DNA of 64,000 nt from Teredinibacter turnerae. Lineage in GTDB: Bacteria; Pseudomonadota; Gammaproteobacteria; Pseudomonadales; Cellvibrionaceae. Shown here in pieces: positions 52,103-61,928 of this stretch. The notes beneath the pieces are model-generated. The model did no database searches, was not told where the DNA came from, and worked only from the letters and a program-made list of their open reading frames with translations. Made by a program: the position numbers and the translations under genes. The stretch spans positions 3,472,001-3,536,000 of the forward strand of contig NZ_CP149817.1 in NCBI RefSeq assembly GCF_037935975.1, given 5' to 3'. Every line of letters starts with the position of its first letter. Within the stretch, counting starts at the first letter, position 1.

Positions 52103-53588
52103 TGAAGAACTAATGGAAGGTCAGGCGGGTGCAACAGAAGTTGAGGCCGACCTGAGTTTTCTCTCTCAAGCGATTGACGCAACCAAGCAAACGCCACGCG
52201 ATGAAACCGAAGAGTTGCTGAAGACACTCACTCGCGAAGCAACGAAAGGCACAGTAAAGTGGGACAAAAATCTCAGCGTAACCATCAATGCTGCGATCAA
52301 CGCAATCGACGAGGCAATGTCTAATCAGTTGCGTGCGATCATGCACAATGAAAAGTTTCAAACGCTGGAAGGTTCATGGCGCGGATTGCAGTACCTGGTA
52401 ATGAATTCCGAAACAAGCTCGCACCTTAAACTGCGGGTGATGAATATCAGCAAAAAAGAACTTAAACGGGACCTGGAAAAGGCGGTTGAATTCGACCAAA
52501 GCCAGATATTCAAGAAAGTGTACGAAAGCGAGTTCGGCACTGCAGGTGGAGAACCCTACGCCGCGCTTGTCGGCGACTACGATTTTTCATCTCACCCCGA
52601 TGATATTTCTCTGCTAACCAAAATGTCGAATATTGCAGCATCTGGTTTCTGCCCATTCGTCTCGTCAGCGGCACCGCAAATGTTTGGTTTTGAATCGTTC
52701 ACTGAGCTGTCCAAACCTCGCGACCTCGAGAAAATATTCGAATCTGCCGAGTACATTCAATGGCGGAGCTTCCGTGAAAGCGAAGACTCTCGCTTTGTAA
52801 CCCTGACTATGCCGCGCACCCTCGCACGCCTACCCTACGGCGCAGCCACAAAGCCGGTAGAGGAGTTCAATTTCGAGGAAGGTAATGTCACTGTCGACGG
52901 TAAACATCTCGAGAACGAGCATGATTCCTATTGCTGGATGAACGCAGCTTATACGTTAGGCGCGACCCTGAGCAAAGCCTTCGCCAGCTATGGTTGGTGT
53001 ACCAGTATTCGCGGTGCGGAAGGTGGCGGTAAGGTGGAAGGCCTTCCCAGCCATGTGTTCGTGAGTGATGATGGCGATACCGATCAGAAATGTCCCACCG
53101 AAATAGGTATCACAGATCGCCGTGAAGCCGAACTAAGTAAATTGGGATTCCTGCCGTTGTGCCACTACAAAAACACGGATTTTGCTGTGTTTTTCGGCGC
53201 ACAAACAACCCAAAAGCCGAAGAAATTCGATGACCCTGACGCCTCCGCGAATTCGGCGATTTCCGCGCGCCTGCCTTACATCATGGCCACTTCCCGGATC
53301 GCCCACTTCCTCAAAGTGATGGCGCGAGACAAGATCGGTTCGTTCATGGAAGCCGATGAAGCCGAGCGCTGGCTAAACAAATGGCTGAGCCAATATGTTA
53401 ACGGAACACCGGGCGCAAGCGCGGAAATGAAAGCAAAGTATCCTTTAGCGGAAGCCCGCGTGGAGGTGAAGGAAGTTCCAGGTCAGCCTGGTGTATTTAA
53501 CGCGGTAGCGTATTTACGTCCCTGGCTGCAAGTAGAGGAATTGACCGCGTCGCTGCGGCTTGTCGCCAATATTCCTAAAGCGGGTTAA
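52092..53588 (+). CDS. tssC: T6SS contractile sheath large subunit TssC
   Basis: From ATG 52092 (GAAGG eight bases upstream; an in-frame GTG at 52083 is less likely) the protein has 498 residues. Family motifs are '[15 protein letters not shown]', '[14 protein letters not shown]', '[21 protein letters not shown]' and, near the end, '[21 protein letters not shown]'. It forms the sheath with TssB and is recycled by ClpV. The place after tssC where hcp often lies is empty here. Confidence 0.97.
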   Translation: MANNEELMEGQAGATEVEADLSFLSQAIDATKQTPRDETEELLKTLTREATKGTVKWDKNLSVTINAAINAIDEAMSNQLRAIMHNEKFQTLEGSWRGLQYLVMNSETSSHLKLRVMNISKKELKRDLEKAVEFDQSQIFKKVYESEFGTAGGEPYAALVGDYDFSSHPDDISLLTKMSNIAASGFCPFVSSAAPQMFGFESFTELSKPRDLEKIFESAEYIQWRSFRESEDSRFVTLTMPRTLARLPYGAATKPVEEFNFEEGNVTVDGKHLENEHDSYCWMNAAYTLGATLSKAFASYGWCTSIRGAEGGGKVEGLPSHVFVSDDGDTDQKCPTEIGITDRREAELSKLGFLPLCHYKNTDFAVFFGAQTTQKPKKFDDPDASANSAISARLPYIMATSRIAHFLKVMARDKIGSFMEADEAERWLNKWLSQYVNGTPGASAEMKAKYPLAEARVEVKEVPGQPGVFNAVAYLRPWLQVEELTASLRLVANIPKAG

Positions 53589-54025
53589 GTTTAATAATTT
53601 GCTTTTATAGCGCGGGCAAGCATTTTTATCGACAATTCGGGCCATGTCACAGAAACTGCAAGTAGAAGTACCAGTTGTATTCTGTCGTGGCCTACACGTC
53701 GAAAGTGTCATCCCCCGAACGCAAGACAATCAGTAAACTCAGAAAAAGAGCCAAGGGCTAGTCCAAACAGGTTGATAGCGTTGAAAAAAGTATCACGTAC
53801 TCAGGCTTTGTTAGTCCTGAGTACGCGATTTGAGACGTTTTTCAAACATGTCTTTTGCGCGTGTTAAATATCCATCTTTTACGTGCACAGGACGTTTTGA
53901 AGCCACTGGATTTAAACACAAAATTACTATAGCAGACGGCGACCTTCATTCCGCCAGCTAAACCGTGAGATCAAACTAAGTTGGCTTTTATCAGCCAGCT
54001 AATCAGGAAAGGCATGTGAGCTATT
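53589..54025. other. 437-bp gap inside the right T6SS operon
   Basis: No gene of useful size is present; a 30-codon frame at 53643-53735 has no recognisable content. A perfect hairpin lies at 53796-53825. This is the only large gap in the operon before tssH. It sits where hcp (tssD) is found in many T6SS loci. Confidence 0.6.
53796..53825. terminator. Strong hairpin in the gap after tssC (attenuator or terminator candidate)
   Basis: CGTACTCAGG and CCTGAGTACG form a perfect 10-bp stem with a 10-base loop. No T-run follows, so it may instead be a processing or stability element. Confidence 0.45.
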
Positions 54026-55519
54026 GTGTTAACGTCAGAATTTGCAGAGGAATCGACCGATAGAATCCCGACGACTGCGTCTGTGGCAGGCACGTTAGCA
54101 ACCCTCGATAAGTTTTTGTCCTCACCAGCCTCGTTCGACTCACTGGTCTCCTTTGTAAACACCTATTTCATTGAGCCGCCCACGACCGCCGACGAGCTGT
54201 ACTGCGAAATTGATCAAATTATCGCGTCCATTGATGAATTGGTGATATCACAGCTCAACACAATTTTACATCACCCAAAATTTCAGAAAATTGAAGCGTC
54301 CTGGCGCGGCCTATGGTATCTCGTCGTACAAGCTGAAGGCGTACGGAATCTAAAAATCAAGTTGCTAAATGCAAATTGGCTGGAAGTCACGAAGGACATT
54401 GAACGTGCACTGGATTTCGACCAAAGCCAGCTCTACCAAAAAATCTATAGTGAAGAATATGGTACACCCGGCGGTGAACCTTACGGCGTGATTATCGGCG
54501 ATTACGACATTCACCATAAACCGAACGCACAGCACCCCGATGATATATCCACTTTAGACAGCCTTGCCGACATTGGCTCTGCTGCCTTTACCCCATTTAT
54601 CTTGGGAGCCTCGCCCCAGCTCCTCGGTAGCAATGACTTTACAGAGCTAGGCCAGGGCAGCCGCCTTGGCGATGTGTTCTCGCAAGCCGAATATATTCGG
54701 TGGCGCAGCCTTAGAGAAAAGCCCGAAGCCAGGTTCGTTGGCTTGACCTTGCCGCGTATTCTTATGCGCGCGCCCTATCTTAAAACAACGGGCAGCTATA
54801 AAGGGCTGAGGTTTCGCGAACTACCTGCCGACGGCAACCAGGAGGCCTACCTGTGGGGAAATGCCGCTTATGCCTTCGGCGGCATATTGATTCGAGAATT
54901 TGCAGCAGTGGGCTGGTTTGGGCATATCCGGGGTGTACCTCGCGACTTATTGGGTGGTGGACTCGTTACCAATTTACCAATGGATTCCTTCGATACAGAC
55001 AAAATCGGTATCGCCTTTAAGCCCGCAACAGATGTCCTTATTACGGATGCGTTGGAACGCGAAATTAGTGAGTTGGGCATGGTCCCACTTTGTCATTGTT
55101 ACAACACACCTTTTGCAGCGTTTTACAGTAACCAATCCGTGCAATCTGTTCATCGCGCGCCTAACTCTACGACAGCAATTAACTACAAGCTTTCCACAAT
55201 GCTGCAACACGTGCTATGCGCCTCTCGCGTCGCACACTACATCAAAGTGATGATACGCGATAAAGTCGGGTCTTTTTTGTCCGCTGAGGAATGCCAGGCT
55301 TATCTCGGTACCTGGCTCCGCCGATACACCACTGGGCGGCATGATCTGGAGTGGGAGCAACAGGCCCGCTACCCTCTGCGTGAAGCCAATGTAACGGTAC
55401 GCGAGCACCCGGAAAAACCAGGCCAATACCTTTGTGTAATTCACCTTGTACCTCATTACCAAATCGACCAGATGGTGTCTGAGCTCGAATTGGTTACCGA
55501 ACTGGTTCAATCCAACTAG
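54026..55519 (+). CDS. Second TssC-type sheath protein (ImpD/EvpB-like paralogue)
   Basis: The 497-residue protein, starting at GTG 54026, belongs to the same family as TssC but is clearly divergent. Shared motifs are 'FQKIEASWRGLWYLV', 'GGEPYGVIIGDYDI', 'ISTLDSLADIGSAAFTPFI' and 'YPLREANVTVREHPEKPGQY'. In several systems (for example the imp locus of Rhizobium) two TssC-family genes lie in tandem. Whether this one enters the sheath, caps it or regulates it is not known from sequence. It is followed by tssE after 11 bp. Confidence 0.9.
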   Translation: MLTSEFAEESTDRIPTTASVAGTLATLDKFLSSPASFDSLVSFVNTYFIEPPTTADELYCEIDQIIASIDELVISQLNTILHHPKFQKIEASWRGLWYLVVQAEGVRNLKIKLLNANWLEVTKDIERALDFDQSQLYQKIYSEEYGTPGGEPYGVIIGDYDIHHKPNAQHPDDISTLDSLADIGSAAFTPFILGASPQLLGSNDFTELGQGSRLGDVFSQAEYIRWRSLREKPEARFVGLTLPRILMRAPYLKTTGSYKGLRFRELPADGNQEAYLWGNAAYAFGGILIREFAAVGWFGHIRGVPRDLLGGGLVTNLPMDSFDTDKIGIAFKPATDVLITDALEREISELGMVPLCHCYNTPFAAFYSNQSVQSVHRAPNSTTAINYKLSTMLQHVLCASRVAHYIKVMIRDKVGSFLSAEECQAYLGTWLRRYTTGRHDLEWEQQARYPLREANVTVREHPEKPGQYLCVIHLVPHYQIDQMVSELELVTELVQSN

Positions 55520-55530
55520 GGTTTCAGCCG

Positions 55531-56028
55531 ATGGCACGTGTAGAAAAGACAAAAAACCTGCGCCCTTCTATCCTCGACCGACTATTGGATGACGACCCCC
55601 GCTCTCCCCGGGAACCAGAAATAACAAAACACCAACAGTTGCGTAACCTGCGAGCCAGTGTGAAACGTGACCTGGAAAACTTATTGAACACCCGCTATCG
55701 CATCGTATCTCCACCGGAAAATTTGAAACAACTGGAAAACTCCATCCTCAACTACGGTATGCCCGATCTTGCCACAGTTAATGTGTCAGATATTGAAAAA
55801 CGCCGCGCTTTTACGCGCGAGATGGAGCAGCTTCTTAAGACATACGAACCGCGTTTTAAAACCGTCCATGTCAGCTATCAGGAAAATTCAGATACCACCG
55901 ATCGCACCCTACGATTTCGCATCGACGCGACCCTGTACGCAGACCCATCGCCAGAAGTCATTGTGTTTGACTCGGTTCTCGAACCCGTCTCACGCGCAGT
56001 CAATGTAGAAGAATCCCCACATGTCTGA
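55531..56028 (+). CDS. tssE: T6SS baseplate protein TssE (gp25-like)
   Basis: The 165-residue protein has the gp25/lysozyme-like fold of TssE: 'SILDRLLDDDP' at the start, then 'VKRDLENLLNTRY', 'LENSILNYGMPDL' and 'LRFRIDATLYADP' towards the end. It is part of the baseplate wedge. It overlaps tssF by 8 bp. Confidence 0.95.
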   Translation: MARVEKTKNLRPSILDRLLDDDPRSPREPEITKHQQLRNLRASVKRDLENLLNTRYRIVSPPENLKQLENSILNYGMPDLATVNVSDIEKRRAFTREMEQLLKTYEPRFKTVHVSYQENSDTTDRTLRFRIDATLYADPSPEVIVFDSVLEPVSRAVNVEESPHV

Positions 56029-57856
56029 TGAATTGTTACCTTACTATGAAAAAGAACTCGCTTTCATTCGTCAGATGGGGGCCGAGTTTTCACGTGAAAA
56101 CCCAAAAGTTGCAGGTCGCTTGGGTATAAATGCAGATACGATTGAAGACCCGCATGTATCCCGCCTGATCGAAGCATTTGCCTACCTTAATGCGCGCACC
56201 CAACACAAGCTCGACGACGATTTTCCAGAGTTGACTGATGCTCTGCTCAATGTGATGTTTCCTCATTACCTACGCCCTATTCCATCCATGTCGATTGTCA
56301 CCTTCGAGCCGGACGAAGATCAACTGGATAGTAAATATACCGTGGAAAAAAACACAGAGTTAGAGACAGAGTATTTTCAGGGCGAAAATTGCCGCTTTAC
56401 TACGGCTTACCCCGTTGAAATGTACCCCCTTAAAATTACCTCTGCAAACCTGATTGGCAGGCCTTTTTTAACACCGGGCGCAGAAAAAATGGCGAGCTGT
56501 GCAGGTGTGCTAAAAATCAGCCTGGAAACGTTTAACAACGACATAAACATCCAGGAAATTGGGCTCGACAAATTGCGTCTTTATCTGCGAGGCCAACCGC
56601 AACATATACACCCGCTATACCGAATGCTGCTAAAAGAATGTCAGAAAATCGCACTGGGGGGTTGCACTGATGAGCTTCACCCCACATTCATGGAGAGCAG
56701 CCACATACAAGCCGTTGGATTCGGTGAAGATGAAGGCTTACTGCCTTACCCGCCCAATTCCTTCCTGGGTTACCGGCTGCTGACGGAATACTTTGCATTT
56801 GCCGAAAAATTTATGTTTGTCGATATATGTAATCTTGGTGAACACCTGCCGGTATCTGCCCAGAATCAGTTGGATATTTATCTGTACCTCACCAATAGTG
56901 AAGTCGAGCTCGAACACAATATTAACAGCGACACTTTCGTACTTGGCGCGACTCCGATCGTAAACACGTTTAAGCACAAATGCGATCCTATAAAGCTTAA
57001 CCACAACCATGCCGAATACCTTTTGTTAGCCGATTCGCGGCGCCCGAAGGGCTATGAAATACAGGCGGTGGAGGAAGTAATCGCATCCACGTCCAGCGGC
57101 GAAAAGGCACCGTTTTTACCTTTTTACGGAATCAAGCATGAACACAAAGACCCGACTGAACATGCCTACTGGTATGCAACGCGCCGTCCTGCCAAGTCAG
57201 GGTTCGCCGAAAGGGATGACGGTACAGATGTCTACATAAGCCTGGTAGATCTGGAGTTTAACCCCAATATCCCGGACGATAGAACACTGACCATTACCGC
57301 GACCTGTAGCAACCGGGACCTGCCGCGAAAATTACCGTTCGGCGTCGACCAACCCCGCCTGCAATGCGCGCATAGCTCACCACCCACGAATGCCATACGC
57401 TGCCTGTTGCGCCCGACAGCGACCATCCGCCCACCACTTCGAGACGGAGCCCGCTGGCGATTATTGTCACATTTAAACTTGAACCACTTATCGCTAATAG
57501 GCGGTTCAAAAGCGACAGATGCACTCAAAGAGATTCTAAGGCTATACGACTTTACCGAAACATCCGTCTCTCGTGCATTGGTTGATTCGATCATGCAAGT
57601 CAATGCCCATGCGATCAGCGCCCCACTGCCTATTAACGGCCATACCACTATGTGTCGTGGTGTTGAAATTGAAATTACCTTGGACAACGCGCTGCTTACT
57701 GGCAGCAGCTCTTACCTCTACGCGAGTATGTTGGAGCACTTTTTCGCTGCGTACTGTTCTGTCAATTCGTTTACGCGCGTGTTAGTAAAACTCAAGAACC
57801 GAGAAGATTACCTTAAAAAATGCCCACCAAGAGCAGGTCAAAAAGTCTTTCTGTAA
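56021..57856 (+). CDS. tssF: T6SS baseplate protein TssF
   Basis: The 611-residue protein opens with 'LLPYYEKELAFIRQMGAEF' and 'NPKVAGRLGI', diagnostic of TssF/ImpG/VasA. Further family blocks are 'LNARTQHKLDDDFPELTDALL' split over residues 51-71, 'MFPHYLRPIPSMSIV', and a C-terminal 'GVEIEITLDNALLTGSSSYLY' segment. Full length, with no frameshift seen. It forms the baseplate wedge with TssG and TssE. The tssG start lies 37 bp inside its 3' end. Confidence 0.96.
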   Translation: MSDELLPYYEKELAFIRQMGAEFSRENPKVAGRLGINADTIEDPHVSRLIEAFAYLNARTQHKLDDDFPELTDALLNVMFPHYLRPIPSMSIVTFEPDEDQLDSKYTVEKNTELETEYFQGENCRFTTAYPVEMYPLKITSANLIGRPFLTPGAEKMASCAGVLKISLETFNNDINIQEIGLDKLRLYLRGQPQHIHPLYRMLLKECQKIALGGCTDELHPTFMESSHIQAVGFGEDEGLLPYPPNSFLGYRLLTEYFAFAEKFMFVDICNLGEHLPVSAQNQLDIYLYLTNSEVELEHNINSDTFVLGATPIVNTFKHKCDPIKLNHNHAEYLLLADSRRPKGYEIQAVEEVIASTSSGEKAPFLPFYGIKHEHKDPTEHAYWYATRRPAKSGFAERDDGTDVYISLVDLEFNPNIPDDRTLTITATCSNRDLPRKLPFGVDQPRLQCAHSSPPTNAIRCLLRPTATIRPPLRDGARWRLLSHLNLNHLSLIGGSKATDALKEILRLYDFTETSVSRALVDSIMQVNAHAISAPLPINGHTTMCRGVEIEITLDNALLTGSSSYLYASMLEHFFAAYCSVNSFTRVLVKLKNREDYLKKCPPRAGQKVFL

Positions 57857-58935
57857 TTCGTCGACTAGTGACGAATACCGGAGAGTTTGCATTCGCACAG
57901 GCGGTCCGCTTGCTTGAAAGGTCGGCCGCCTACAGCAAACCAGACCAAAAGGCGAATACTCAGCAAGCGGGCAAATATTCGCCCGCGTATCAGGAAGTTG
58001 TTAGATTTAAGGGAAATCCGTCCCTTGGCTTTCCAGAGTCTGAGATCGAATCCATTGAGCAGTTAAGTAACGAGCAACAGGCGCGCTACTTCAAAGTGAC
58101 AACTAACTTTATGGGTTTAACAGGAAGCATGGGAGTTCTGCCCTATCACTACAGTGAACTCGCCATTCAGCGAAGTAAAAAACGCGACCAACACTTACAA
58201 CGATTTCTGGACCTTTTTAACCACCGGATATTGTCAATTTTTTATCAGGCTTCTATCAAATATAGATTACCCCTTAACTACGAGTTGAGTCAGCTAAGCC
58301 GGACCCAACAACAAACGTTGGAAAAACACGACGACAGGATTAGCCAATCGGTTCTCTCGCTAATTGGACTCGGCGGTAAACACCTTACTGATCGGCACTC
58401 GATTTACGACGAAACGCTGATCTTTTACGCAGGGTTACTCGCGCAGCAGGTTAAAACTGCCCGCGGCCTCCAACAAATACTCTCGGATTATTTTTCCATA
58501 CCTGTATCAATCAAAGAGTTTGTCGGCCAATGGCAACCACTAATTGACGATGTCCGAACAAGACTACCATCTCCCGGCATGCCAGAGGGACAAAATGCCT
58601 GTCTCGGCAAAAGTTGCATGCTCGGAAACCAGGGCTGGTTCGCGCAAGGCAAAATACAGATTCACTTGGGCCCATTGACCAGCGAGCAACACCGCAGCTT
58701 CGCGCCCGGTAGTCGAACATTTACAGCGCTCAACGAGCTCTGCCGGTTTTATCTGGGAATGGAAAGGGATTTCGAATTTGTACTTAAAGTAAAGCGTTCG
58801 CACATTAGCGATAAAATCCAGTTAGGACACCAAAACGCACCGATAATGGGCTGGAGCACTTGGCTCGCCTCTACGGAGCAAGGCACAGATCAACAAACCT
58901 CTATCATGGACATCCGAATATCGTCCAGCTGTTAA
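57820..58935 (+). CDS. tssG: T6SS baseplate protein TssG
   Basis: The 371-residue protein has the TssG/ImpH/VasB signature 'GEFAFAQAVRLLERSA', 'VRFKGNPSLGFPESEIESI' and 'NFMGLTGSMGVLPYHYSEL'. The C-terminal part includes 'NQGWFAQGKIQIHLGPLTSEQ'. It overlaps tssF and is followed by tssH after 30 bp. It works with TssF in the baseplate. Confidence 0.96.
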   Translation: MPTKSRSKSLSVIRRLVTNTGEFAFAQAVRLLERSAAYSKPDQKANTQQAGKYSPAYQEVVRFKGNPSLGFPESEIESIEQLSNEQQARYFKVTTNFMGLTGSMGVLPYHYSELAIQRSKKRDQHLQRFLDLFNHRILSIFYQASIKYRLPLNYELSQLSRTQQQTLEKHDDRISQSVLSLIGLGGKHLTDRHSIYDETLIFYAGLLAQQVKTARGLQQILSDYFSIPVSIKEFVGQWQPLIDDVRTRLPSPGMPEGQNACLGKSCMLGNQGWFAQGKIQIHLGPLTSEQHRSFAPGSRTFTALNELCRFYLGMERDFEFVLKVKRSHISDKIQLGHQNAPIMGWSTWLASTEQGTDQQTSIMDIRISSSC

Positions 58936-58965
58936 CCCGGCGGCCAAATCTAAAGGACCCGAAAT

Positions 58966-61701
58966 ATGATATCAATCGACTTAAAATCGTTAGTTGGCAA
59001 ATTAAATGATCAAACTCGGAACGCCTTAGAAGGAGCTGCTGGCCTTTGCATGGCCCGCACACATTACAATGTGGAGATAGAGCATTGGTTGCTCAAGCTA
59101 CTGGAGTTACCCAACAACGATTTTAATCTTATACTAGATAAGTTCGAGGTAAGTCGTGGTAAGCTAAACCAAGAGCTTAACAACGAACTTGATCGGATAA
59201 AATCGGGCAATTCGCGTCGCGCAGCACTATCCCCCGCAATTGTAGATTTGGCCAAAAACGCATGGATCCTCGCCTCCGTCGAGTACAACCACCCGATTGC
59301 CACATCCGCACACCTTATCGCAGCACTGCTTCTGGACGAAAATCTCCGCAGATCAACGAATATCTGCTCTGGGGAATTAAGTAAAATCCTACCCGAGTCG
59401 CTTCGCGACCTGGTGGGAGCTGTAGTCGGCAGTACTCCTGAGTCAGAGAACCTTTACGCAGAAGATTCTTCGCGAGCAATGTCTCAGTCGGGCGGAGAAA
59501 TCGCCGCACCGAGTAAATCGCCCGCGTTAGATAAGTTCACAGTTAATCTTACGGAAGCAGCGAAAGCGGGCAAGCTCGATGCAGTACTCGGTCGAGATGA
59601 CGAGATTCGCCAGATTATTGATATTCTGATCCGCCGGCGACAAAACAATCCGATTCTTACCGGCGAAGCCGGTGTAGGTAAAACTGCAGTTGTAGAGGGG
59701 TTCGCCCTGCGAATTGCATCCGGCGACGTACCTGCGCCACTGCGCGGTGTCACAATTCGGAGCCTGGATTTGGGATTGCTGCAAGCGGGTGCAAGTGTCA
59801 AAGGTGAATTCGAAAACCGTCTCAAGTCTGTGATCGCTGAAGTTAAAGCTTCACCAGACCCAATTATTATGTTTATCGATGAGGCTCACACACTGATAGG
59901 TGCGGGTGGCAAAGAGGGTCAAGGGGACGCCGCGAACTTATTAAAACCCGCACTAGCGCGCGGCGAACTGCGCACGATCGCAGCAACAACCTGGGCGGAG
60001 TATAAAAAATATTTTGAGAGAGACCCCGCTTTAACGCGACGCTTCCAGGTGGTGAAAGTGGAAGAACCGAGTGAGGATAAAGCCATCAATATGATGCGTG
60101 CGATATCCGAAATGCTTCAGGTCCACCACGGTGTACGTATTATGGATGAAGCCATCGTAGACTCGGTAAAACTCTCAAGCCGATACATTACTGCGAGACA
60201 ACTTCCCGACAAATCTGTCAGCCTACTCGATACAGCGTGCGCACGGGTAGCGCTAAGCCAAAGCGCGACCCCCGCAGCAATCGAAGACACCCGTAGACGC
60301 ATAAATTTATGCGAAACTAACTTGCTGTCGTTACAACGGGAACACGCTACATTAGGCAACTGCTCTGAACATATCAAAGAGTTGGAAACAGAAAAATTAT
60401 CCCTCAACGCCCTGCTGGAAATTCAGGAAAATCAATGGGCCTCTGAGCAGGAGGTCGTAACGGTTATTCACGATCTCCAGAAAAAAATAGAAGACGACTT
60501 TCACGCAAAACTACAGCCCACAGCTCCCGATTCAACGGATGAAATTTCATCGCCGGAGACAGACGCGGCAGAAGTCGATACCAAAAGTACGACATTATCG
60601 GTAGAGGAAGCACAAGAAATACAAGCGCAACTGAAAGAACAGATGAGCAGACTTTCAGAAATCCAAGGTGAAACGCCAATGATCCAGGTCAACGTGGATA
60701 GCCAGGCGATAGCGGAGGTTGTTGCAAACTGGACGGGAATACCCGTTGGCAAAATGGTTTCGGACGAGATCCAATCCGTGCTCAAGCTGGGCGAGATACT
60801 CCAGGAGCGGGTGATCGGTCAGGACCATGCGCTCTCCGCAATCGCGGAGAACATTCGAACCTCACGCGCAGGATTAACCGACCCTCGTAAACCCATTGGT
60901 GTGTTTTTTATGGTGGGGCCCAGTGGGGTTGGTAAAACTGAAACGGCGCTGGCACTTGCGGATATTCTCTATGGCGGAGAACATAATATTACAACAATCA
61001 ACATGTCTGAATTTAAAGAAGAACACAAGGTGTCCATGCTACTAGGGTCACCGCCGGGCTACGTCGGCTACGGCGAAGGCGGCGTACTCACCGAAGCCGT
61101 CCGTCGCAAGCCCTATAGCGTGGTGTTGTTGGACGAAATGGAAAAAGCACATCCGGGCGTGCAGGACGTTTTTTACAACCTATTCGATAAAGGCACGATA
61201 AAAGACGGCGAAGGTCGTGATATTGACTTCAGAAACACAATCATCATTATGACGTCCAACGCAGGAGAAGAGCACATCAGGGCGATGTGCGCAGCATGCG
61301 AAGATAAGCCGCAGCCGGACGTCCTACTCGATAACTTTAGGCCACAGCTACTAAATTATTTCAAACCTGCGTTCTTGGGACGAACAAATATTATCCCCTA
61401 TTATCCGCTGGATGATGAAATACTCGTAAAAATATGCGCAATCAATATGAAGCGTATTGAAACGCGTTTAAAAGCCCAGTACAACGCACGCTTCTCTTAC
61501 GATGAGGATCTACTGGTTCATCTTGTTGCGCGTTGCCAGGACAACGATACAGGGGCAAGAAATATTGAAAACATCATCTCGAGATCCATGCTACCCGCAC
61601 TAGCGACACAGTGTCTTGCACGTTTAGCTGAGAATCAGCCGATTGATGCCGTACATATATCAGTGGATGACGAAGGTAATTTCATGTACCAAATTGACTA
61701 A
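58966..61701 (+). CDS. clpV: T6SS AAA+ ATPase TssH/ClpV
   Basis: The 911-residue protein has an N-terminal ClpN domain (about 10-150) and two AAA+ modules. Module 1 has Walker A GEAGVGKTA (about 232-240) and Walker B 'IIMFIDEAHTLIG'. A middle coiled-coil region (about 430-560) contains an acidic insertion rich in Ser/Asp/Glu. Module 2 has Walker A GPSGVGKTE near residue 651 and 'VVLLDEMEKAHPGVQD'. The sequence is the ClpV, not ClpB, subtype by context. It disassembles contracted TssBC sheaths for reuse. Last core tss gene in the right operon. Confidence 0.97.
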   Translation: MISIDLKSLVGKLNDQTRNALEGAAGLCMARTHYNVEIEHWLLKLLELPNNDFNLILDKFEVSRGKLNQELNNELDRIKSGNSRRAALSPAIVDLAKNAWILASVEYNHPIATSAHLIAALLLDENLRRSTNICSGELSKILPESLRDLVGAVVGSTPESENLYAEDSSRAMSQSGGEIAAPSKSPALDKFTVNLTEAAKAGKLDAVLGRDDEIRQIIDILIRRRQNNPILTGEAGVGKTAVVEGFALRIASGDVPAPLRGVTIRSLDLGLLQAGASVKGEFENRLKSVIAEVKASPDPIIMFIDEAHTLIGAGGKEGQGDAANLLKPALARGELRTIAATTWAEYKKYFERDPALTRRFQVVKVEEPSEDKAINMMRAISEMLQVHHGVRIMDEAIVDSVKLSSRYITARQLPDKSVSLLDTACARVALSQSATPAAIEDTRRRINLCETNLLSLQREHATLGNCSEHIKELETEKLSLNALLEIQENQWASEQEVVTVIHDLQKKIEDDFHAKLQPTAPDSTDEISSPETDAAEVDTKSTTLSVEEAQEIQAQLKEQMSRLSEIQGETPMIQVNVDSQAIAEVVANWTGIPVGKMVSDEIQSVLKLGEILQERVIGQDHALSAIAENIRTSRAGLTDPRKPIGVFFMVGPSGVGKTETALALADILYGGEHNITTINMSEFKEEHKVSMLLGSPPGYVGYGEGGVLTEAVRRKPYSVVLLDEMEKAHPGVQDVFYNLFDKGTIKDGEGRDIDFRNTIIIMTSNAGEEHIRAMCAACEDKPQPDVLLDNFRPQLLNYFKPAFLGRTNIIPYYPLDDEILVKICAINMKRIETRLKAQYNARFSYDEDLLVHLVARCQDNDTGARNIENIISRSMLPALATQCLARLAENQPIDAVHISVDDEGNFMYQID

Positions 61702-61928
61702 AGTGCAGGCCATAAAGAAGGTGTCCGCAACACAGTCGTCGAACCAGATACAAATAGATAGCGAGCCTTGATACCACGACCGTCGTCACAGTGTTCGCCA
61801 AATACGCTAGCGGATAGTACTCGTAAATACTGACCGATCAATTCGAAGATGAATGTCTATCCAATTTGGGCTGCCCGAGTTGCAAGGAGCGCAACTCAGA
61901 CTAAAACAAGGATACTAGAGATGGATGT
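61702..61928. other. Gap between clpV and the TPR genes
   Basis: 227 bp with no gene and no clear hairpin terminator. AAGGA lies about 17 bp upstream of the next ATG. Confidence 0.4.

Noticed and set aside
53643..53735. 30-codon frame in the gap between the two tssC-type genes, considered as an hcp remnant
   Set aside because: Its product has no resemblance to Hcp and is too short to support.
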